Under the pieces are notes generated by a model that ran no database searches, was not told the origin of the DNA, and worked only from the letters and a program-made list of their open reading frames with translations. The translations under genes and the position numbers were made by a program. Shown in pieces: positions 55,669 to 64,000 of a stretch of 64,000 bases of DNA (within the stretch, counting starts at the first letter, position 1; every line of letters starts with the position of its first letter). This DNA comes from Aureobasidium sp. EXF-3400 (taxonomy: Eukaryota > Ascomycota > Dothideomycetes > Dothideales > Saccotheciaceae), in NCBI GenBank assembly GCA_024195585.1, contig SWBL01000049.1:124001-188000 (forward strand), read 5' to 3'.

Positions 55669-56918
55669 GGTGCCTGTAGGAGAGATGGAAGAAAGGAGAT
55701 GTTGCGCAGAGAAACCAAAGTCCGAGAGAGAAAGGAAAGCAGACCACATGTGAGGAATCCGCAGAGCGCCAGCAAGCCGTAGCTCAAGACCACCAAGGAT
55801 ATGTTATCCAAAAGCGCAGGACGACCGTAGCTCAATAAGAGTGGCAGCAACCATTGGCTGAAGAGCGCAGGACGACCGTAGCTCGCGAAACTCGAAACGG
55901 TCTGATCTTTTCGTGGACAGTGAGCCTAGCTTGACGCGTTCGACGACCACCCCTTTGTCGTCCACACATTCAATCCCTGGTGCGCGAACTGCTTCGGGTT
56001 CCCTTGCTCAAGGGCGACGAGGTGGTTTGGGAGGTGGGGCGAGAAAAGATCTAAGAGGTAAGCAACGCCAACGAGTACGGCTTGATGCATGTCCATATCA
56101 TATGTCTGGCGTGGCGGCGACAAGGTACTGACATCCTAAAGATCTTGAAGGATATCTATCCTGCTTTTCTTCGTTATCATGCATCAGCAAGCACATGATA
56201 TGAATGTTGACGAGACTCACCTATACAGCACACATCATGTACTGTCTGGCGCTGCTGACCATCATACAGCAGGATCTCCAGTGATGACCATGAACGACCA
56301 GCAAACCAAGGTCCGAAGCAAGATCGTCTGCCATTGATCTGGACAGTCGGCATCGAATGAACAGCATCCACCAGATAGACTTCAACACCACCAGAGCAAC
56401 CAAGGAAACAGGAACAGAAAAACATTTCAATCGACTCTTGCCGTGTGCATTTCTATGGAAATCCATCTCCACCTCTTGGGGAAAAAGCTTTGGGGGGAAA
56501 GACCATGAAAACATACCCTTTCCACTTACATCAGCAGCAGAGAAAAACATCCTGGAGATCTTGTCGATAAAACAGAAAAATACCACGGAGCTTCTGCCAC
56601 GGAAGAAAGGGAAGAACGGGTGAAGGAAAAATGAATAAAAGAAAACTTGCAGATGGCAATTCTGGAAAACAGAAGACTGAAACCCCCCCGCTTCTAAAAA
56701 GAAAAAAAACGCAACCTACGACTATCCTTGGGGAAACGACCAAGTAAGAAGTGAGAAAAAGCAACCGAAACATTGCGCCTCATTGCGCCAGACACCATTG
56801 GAGGGCGACGGGAGATATCATTGGGGGTGGGTTCCGTGCCGGATGCGCTGTATCGAAGAAGATTGAACTGAATTTGGGCCGTGGAGGTCGAATTGGAGCC
56901 TCAAGTTGGGTATCTCGT
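55669..56918. other. Intergenic region with direct repeats
   Basis: The left 220 bp carry the three direct repeats and are the promoter or leader of the minus-strand gene ending at 52190; a CTACAG acceptor just before its ATG hints at a 5' untranslated intron. The right part, 56560-56760, is A-rich with homopolymers and fits the 3' region of CDC42. No gene was found. Confidence 0.45.
55764..55884. repeat. Three direct repeats at about 50-bp spacing
   Basis: A 21-bp word, AGCGCAGGACGACCGTAGCTC, is exact at 55813-55833 and 55864-55884. A diverged copy ending CCGTAGCTC sits at 55764-55784. The three are 49-51 bp apart and start about 95 bp upstream of the disordered protein's start codon. They could be binding sites or a small tandem duplication. 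Confidence 0.7.
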
Positions 56919-59264
<2,346 letters not shown>

Positions 59265-61380
59265 TCAATCATCGTTCAAATGCAAGCTTGCATTCGATTT
59301 CCACGTCCGAAGACCATTGTTGCTGGCCACGCTTCTGATGGTGCGGTCGTAATCATAGTCGATGTCCTCATCACTATCATAGCGACGATGACCAGACGAC
59401 GAAGCAGCAAATGGCTCTCGTTCAGAGGGGTCACTGGCTTCACTTGTGTTGCCAATGACAGTGCCTTTGACATGTTGGTCCATCTCGTCTAGCTTGTAGT
59501 TCTTCATCATGAGAGATAGCGGAATGAGAGGGATGCAGACCAACACAGCTACTGTCAAGATCTTGGTCATGGTCTCCTGGTAGGCACGGTTGATGGCGAT
59601 GCGTGTAGGCGTACCCATCGCGTACTCGGTGGATGCAACTCTGACACTGCCGAAAATCTCCTTGGCTTGGTCTCGTGTTTCCTCTGGCAGGTATTGGGCG
59701 AGTTTAACGGGAACATTCGAAGACCAAATTGCGCCCGAGATTGCTGAGCCGACAGCACCGCCAATCTCGAGGATGGTGAGGAAAGCGGCTGTGACTGCAC
59801 CAACTTCGCCGTGGCCCACAGAGGCTTGTACACCAAGTTGAGCAGGTACGTGCAACATGCCTCCGCCAATACCAACCAAGACTTGACAGCCGATGAGGAA
59901 AGTGTCTGATACGCCCTCTGTGCGATAACGGAGCATCATGACGACACCGAGTAGGTAGATACAAGCGCCACCAGTGACGAAGTATTTGTAGTGCTTGGTG
60001 TACTTGATGACGATGGAGGTCAAGATGGACGTGACAGTCGCTGTGAAGGTGAAAGTCTGAGTAATGTGGCCGGCGGCAGAAACTGATTTGCCCTGGACAA
60101 CCAGAAGATAGGAATAGAAGTATGGTTGCACCGAGAGGTAGTACACCACTGCCGCTCGTTAGTCATGGACTTTTCTTTCAGGAGCTGCTGAACTTACTGA
60201 AGTAAAAGAATGCAATAAGCACACCAGCAATAACGGTGGTGCTGCGGAATAGGTGAGGAGGAAAGAATGCTCTAGGTGCTAGACGTGGGCTGCGCTCCCA
60301 GAGAGGGAAGAGACACAGACAGACAAGACCGCAGACTAGCATTGCAATGATGCTTCCGTTGCTCCAATCTCCTGGTGTACTGGCCCCCAGTGTAAGAGGA
60401 ATAAGGAGGAGAGCAACTCCAACAAGAAGAAGCAGAAGTCCAAAGATGTCCATTTCGAACCAGAGACTCTTAAGAGTGTACATCCAGTCTTTGCCGACGA
60501 AAAGTGAAGGTGGTAAGATTCCCATCTTCGCGGCCTTTCTTTGGTTTAGAGAAAGAGCAAGTGCCAACGGAAGATATGCGACAGGCAGAACGATAGCCCA
60601 GATACCATAGCCCCATCTCCAGCTCAGATTCTTGAGTATCGAACTTGCGATTGGAGGTCCGATCCATACATTCAGGAGGTATGGAATATCCGGAATCGTC
60701 GAAACGATAGCTCTGTTCAAAAGATCGCTCGTGTCTGCAATGAAGATTTGTTGAAGAATTTGGAGTCCAGTAGCGCCTGCCGAGTAGAAGATTTGAGCCG
60801 CAGCATAGGTTTTGACGTTGTTGGCCGCAGCTTGCTGGATATATCCAAGGGTGAATAAAAAGACGCTGAATGTAAAGGCTTCAAAACGTCCCCAGACATC
60901 TGCCACTTTCGCCATTGGTGGTTTGACAATTGCTGTATTGAATTAGCCATGTCGTCGACTCCCGTATATCCTGCCATCACATACATAGTACGACTCCTTG
61001 GATGACCGAGACTGTCGAGATCAGTGCATGTGCCTTGAACGAGCTGGTGGCGAACACGGTCAAGTTGGTGGTCACTTGTCCTTCAAGCGAAGTAGCATAT
61101 GCCATCATGTACAGACTAGATGATATCAGCCACACTTGCACATGAACATCCGTTAGAAGTAAACATACCCGCCATATGCAAATACAAGAGACCATTTTGA
61201 CCACAGAGCCGCGGTCGCCTCTAGTCTCTTCACACCAGCCTGCGCACTCAGATGACTTGCGACATCAGACTCGGAATCTGTATCTGAGAAAACATCGTCG
61301 ACAGGGGCTCTGTTCATCTTCTCTCTGCTGTGCCGCGGGAGGGTTTCCCCTGTGCTGGAGAGTCTTCGAAGACCTGGCAT
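59265..61380 (-). CDS. Siderophore-type MFS transporter (ARN/Sit family)
   Basis: Exons 61169-61380, 60985-61115, 60198-60932 and 59265-60148; introns of 53, 52 and 49 nt with GTATGT, GTATGT and GTAAGT donors give 653 residues. An acidic N-terminus precedes AGVKRLEATAALWSKWSLVFAYGG, characteristic of siderophore-iron transporters, and about 14 helices follow. AKVADVWGRFEAF is the MFS loop 2-3 motif, and the ILQQIFIADTSDLLNRAI and GGGMLHVPAQLGVQASV segments match Arn/Sit/Mir proteins. The tail is acidic (SDEDIDYDYDRT). It would import ferric siderophores by proton symport at the plasma membrane; which siderophore is unknown. Fungal relatives are repressed by iron through the GATA factor SreA. 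Confidence 0.9.
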
Positions 61381-62601
61381 GACTGCTATCAGAGATGCCG
61401 AGGACTAGAAAGATGTCGTTGGTCGCATAGACATAGAAGAAAAGAGAGACAAGGAGCGCGAGGCTCTTGTAATTGTGAAACGACAATAACCAAATAGCGG
61501 TGCGTACTGGTACTGTTTTTGTTACCAACGTTTTGATGCAGGGAGCGGCCTAAAGTTGGCTGGAGCGCGTCAAGATGAAGGTTTGCGGCGGGCAGGGCTT
61601 CGATTCGCCGATGATGCCAAGATATGGTTACCGCTCTTTAGGGATAATTACAACACTGAGAACGTGAGGTTACGAGAGTGTTGAAGCAGGATAGGAGATG
61701 TAAGAATGAGAAGGACTGAGACGGCAGAAGTGTTGGAGGTCAAGCTCCTATTAACGAAAACTGGCGGCCGGCCAGAGTCGTAAGAGATCCATCGAACTGC
61801 CCAATGAGGATCTATCAATCTGATTAGATCCTGCACTAGTGGTGGGGCCGTGCCTTGCTCGGCTGCGAACTCGGGAGCAGCCCATCAGCCCTCATGACCT
61901 CGATGACTCTGCCATCGCTCAACTTCGAATTTATTCATGTGATCCGAGCCTGGTAATCTGAGGTTGATACGAAGCCTGAGATCGCTCAAGGGGCCGTACT
62001 CGACCAACAGAAGCACACGTCTGGTGTGGGCGGAATTAATGGATAATCATGGCGGCTTGCCGAAAGCTCTCACCGCAGGCGACCGAGGCAACACTAGAGG
62101 CGTCCTATCAAACTGATCACAGCGCTTGTGACTGCTTGCATATGAGTAGGCTGACTCCTTCGGCGCAAAACTCCTTGGGCCTCGAACCTTCGGCTCGTGA
62201 AGGCCAACACGTCTGCAACTCGATACGCTGCATGGCGCCTGAAGTGGCTGAAGAGGCTATCTTGAAATTTAGAAGTCGTCGAGAAGACCAGGTATTCGAA
62301 AACAGAATCTGATAGTGGTTGCAGGCGATGGTGTTATGAATGCGAACAAGGCTTGAGAGAACAGGATCCTGGCTGCTTTTGTAATTTCTGCTCTGATCTG
62401 CTGGTACGTTTGCTACACGACATGCGTGCATCCGAGTGTCACACATTCGTGGCATACAGATCCCGGTAGTCATGCAAGATGCATCGGTGTTTTGTACTGA
62501 GAGCATCTATTCAAAAAATATCATGTGATTCAATTAGATTAATACCGAGGGGCTGGTAGCATCCTTTGACTATATACAACAACCACAGCTCCCTACTCTG
62601 C
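61381..62601. promoter_or_regulatory. Promoter region of the siderophore transporter
   Basis: About 1.2 kb, with no convincing gene. Candidate GATA sites on the plus strand are GGATAA near 61640 and 62040 and ATCTGATAG at 62307-62315. The last differs by one base from the SreA-type site ATCWGATAA but lies about 930 bp from the transporter start. Confidence 0.4.
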
Positions 62602-63727
62602 TTAATCTCTCCCGTCTACAACAACATTCAGAGGCTCTCCTTTAACGAACGCTTCAATAGTATTTCTAACAGTTTCCTTGGTTCCAACAATCGTTCTGTC
62701 CGAATACCAAGCCAAATGAGGCGTAGCAACCAAGCCAGGCACATCATCCGCTAGCAACGGACAGTTCTGCTTGGTCGCAGGCTCATGCTCAAATACATCC
62801 ATGCCCGCACCTAGCAGCTTTCCTTCTTTGAGGGCCATTGCCAGAGCGAGTTCATTTACGATGCCGCCGCGGCCAACATTGATGAGAATGGAGGTAGGCG
62901 AGAGAAGTGAAAGTTCGTGGTAGGAAATCATGTCTCGGGTGGAGGGATCCAAAGGGCAAGTAAGGATAAGAGTCGTGCATTGCTTGAGGACGTCTTCGAA
63001 GGCTGTACGGGATGAACGAGTGTCAGACGAGCCTTTGCGTTCGGCGATGAGGACACGCATGTCGAGAGCTTTGCACATCTTCTCAACGCGTTTGCCTGTG
63101 AAATTCTCCATGTTAGCATCGTTTCATTTTTCAATCCGTTAAGCAACCCTGCATCTGTCTTTCTTCTCTTATGACCATCGGATACTCTCAAAAGGTGTCA
63201 CAGGGAGAAGACGATGAGAAGATAGAGGAACACATACCCAAAGCTCCGTACCCAATAATTCCCACAACCTCCTCCTCACAGATCCTAGGCATCGTACCCC
63301 TGAATACGCCCATGCACATTCCCTGGTTCTTCCACATTTCACCCTCTTTCGTTACTGCATTCAGCTCGGCAATCCTCCTCTTAACCGCAAAGTACAGACT
63401 CAGAGCATGTTCAGCAACGGTGCTAGTATTCTGAGCAGGAGTATTGGTTATGGTGACGCCAGCCTCTTCGGCGGCATGGAGGTCAAACTTGTCACAGCCA
63501 GCGCCGAGACAAGAGACCAGCTGCAGAGAAGGAGCGGAGTGAAAGTTTTCTTTCGTAAAGGTTGTCGTGGTTGCAATGGCAATTGTGGCAGATGCGATGC
63601 GGGAAGGTAGTTCTGAGGGTGAGGTATGAAGATACTTCTCAAAAGTGTGAGGAAAACGCAGTTCGGGAAGATTGACATGGCCGTCCAGCTGGACGACGTG
63701 ATGTTTGAACTCTTCCGAGGTGGACAT
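62602..63727 (-). CDS. D-2-hydroxyacid dehydrogenase
   Basis: Exons 63238-63727 and 62602-63095 (142-nt intron, GTATGT donor, CTAAC branch, CACAG acceptor) give 327 residues. The intron splits the NAD(P) glycine motif, which reads GIIGYGALGKRV after splicing. Catalytic residues are in the expected order: Arg in NVGRGGIVNE, Glu in MDVFEHEP and His in TPHLAWYS. The substrate domain contains SCLGAGCDKFDL and NTPAQNTSTVAEHAL. The family reduces 2-oxoacids such as glyoxylate and hydroxypyruvate to D-2-hydroxyacids. The exact substrate and the NADH/NADPH preference cannot be fixed from sequence. No targeting signal is seen. Confidence 0.92.
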
Positions 63728-64000
63728 AGTGAGATTGATAGGTTCTGTCTAGACGTGTGATGATCGGCTATGAGCGTTTGCTTCGATATGTTTCGCTCAA
63801 CTGGAATCGATTGCAATTGGTGAGAGATGTTCTCGAGATATGGCTTGGGAGATACTCTGTGAAGATTGTACAATGGCAATACTGGAGGCAAGACACGAAT
63901 ATAACTTGTCGTTATTTAGCAGGGAGTACGTTACGCATACTCCGCGCCCTTTGACACCTCCGAGGACCGGCGAGCATCAAAACGCTTGGCACGGACCTCC

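Noticed and set aside
55764..55884. CRISPR-like array
   Set aside because: Only three units, one diverged, in a eukaryotic promoter with no cas genes.
61545..61625. Possible tRNA gene (TTCGATTCG box)
   Set aside because: No matching A box and no acceptor-stem pairing around it.
59265..63727. Siderophore biosynthesis gene cluster
   Set aside because: Only the transporter fits; no NRPS, ornithine monooxygenase or acyltransferase gene is nearby.

Overview
The window reads as nuclear DNA of a filamentous ascomycete (Pezizomycotina; the class, possibly Dothideomycetes, is inferred only from overall style). The evidence is short spliceosomal introns of about 49-60 nt with GTAAGT/GTATGT donors and CTAAC-type branch sites, genes on both strands without operons, intergenic spaces from 0.1 to 5 kb, and fungal families: CTDK-I gamma subunit, Rpc37, a fungal transmembrane aspartic-protease-like protein and a siderophore-type MFS transporter. 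I rebuilt 21 protein-coding genes (one cut by the left edge) and one decayed gene. Most needed splicing, and the exon ends are given in each entry.

Layout. 0-5 kb: a cut-off lysine-rich hypothetical protein, a BTB/POZ gene remnant, and an OPT-family oligopeptide/metal-chelate transporter. 5-14.6 kb: a gene-poor stretch holding only a membrane-anchored aspartic-protease-like protein that lacks both catalytic motifs, followed by 5.2 kb of degenerate repeats. 14.6-18.2 kb: housekeeping genes CTK3, PRO3 (proline synthesis) and RPC37 (RNA polymerase III). 19.2-29.8 kb: a full-length ABC-C (MRP-type) transporter whose first Walker A is split by a GC-AG intron, a leucine-rich-repeat protein, an F-box protein, a mitochondrial 3-oxoacyl-ACP reductase and elongin C. 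31.8-38.9 kb: a MOCOS-like PLP enzyme without a MOSC domain, and a half-size ABC-G transporter, divergent across 2.9 kb. 41-49 kb: a histidine-rich histidine phosphatase, the SWI/SNF subunit Snf12/BAF60, a CodA-like amidohydrolase and an unrecognised protein. 49-64 kb: a Ser/Thr kinase with DLG instead of DFG, a large disordered protein, Cdc42 with an enlarged Rho-insert segment, a siderophore-type MFS transporter and a D-2-hydroxyacid dehydrogenase.

The genes do not form one pathway. Several belong to wider cell systems: transcription (CTK3, RPC37, SNF12), ubiquitin ligases (elongin C, F-box, BTB remnant) and transport (OPT, ABC-C, ABC-G, MFS). I found no convincing new multi-gene system. 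The best leads are single-locus oddities: the Cdc42 insertion, the catalytically dead membrane aspartyl protease, the GC-AG intron inside a Walker A, a 5-nt terminal coding exon in elongin C, a long upstream ORF overlapping the CTK3 start, and two degenerate repeat fields. All calls come from reading the sequence; no database search was run.
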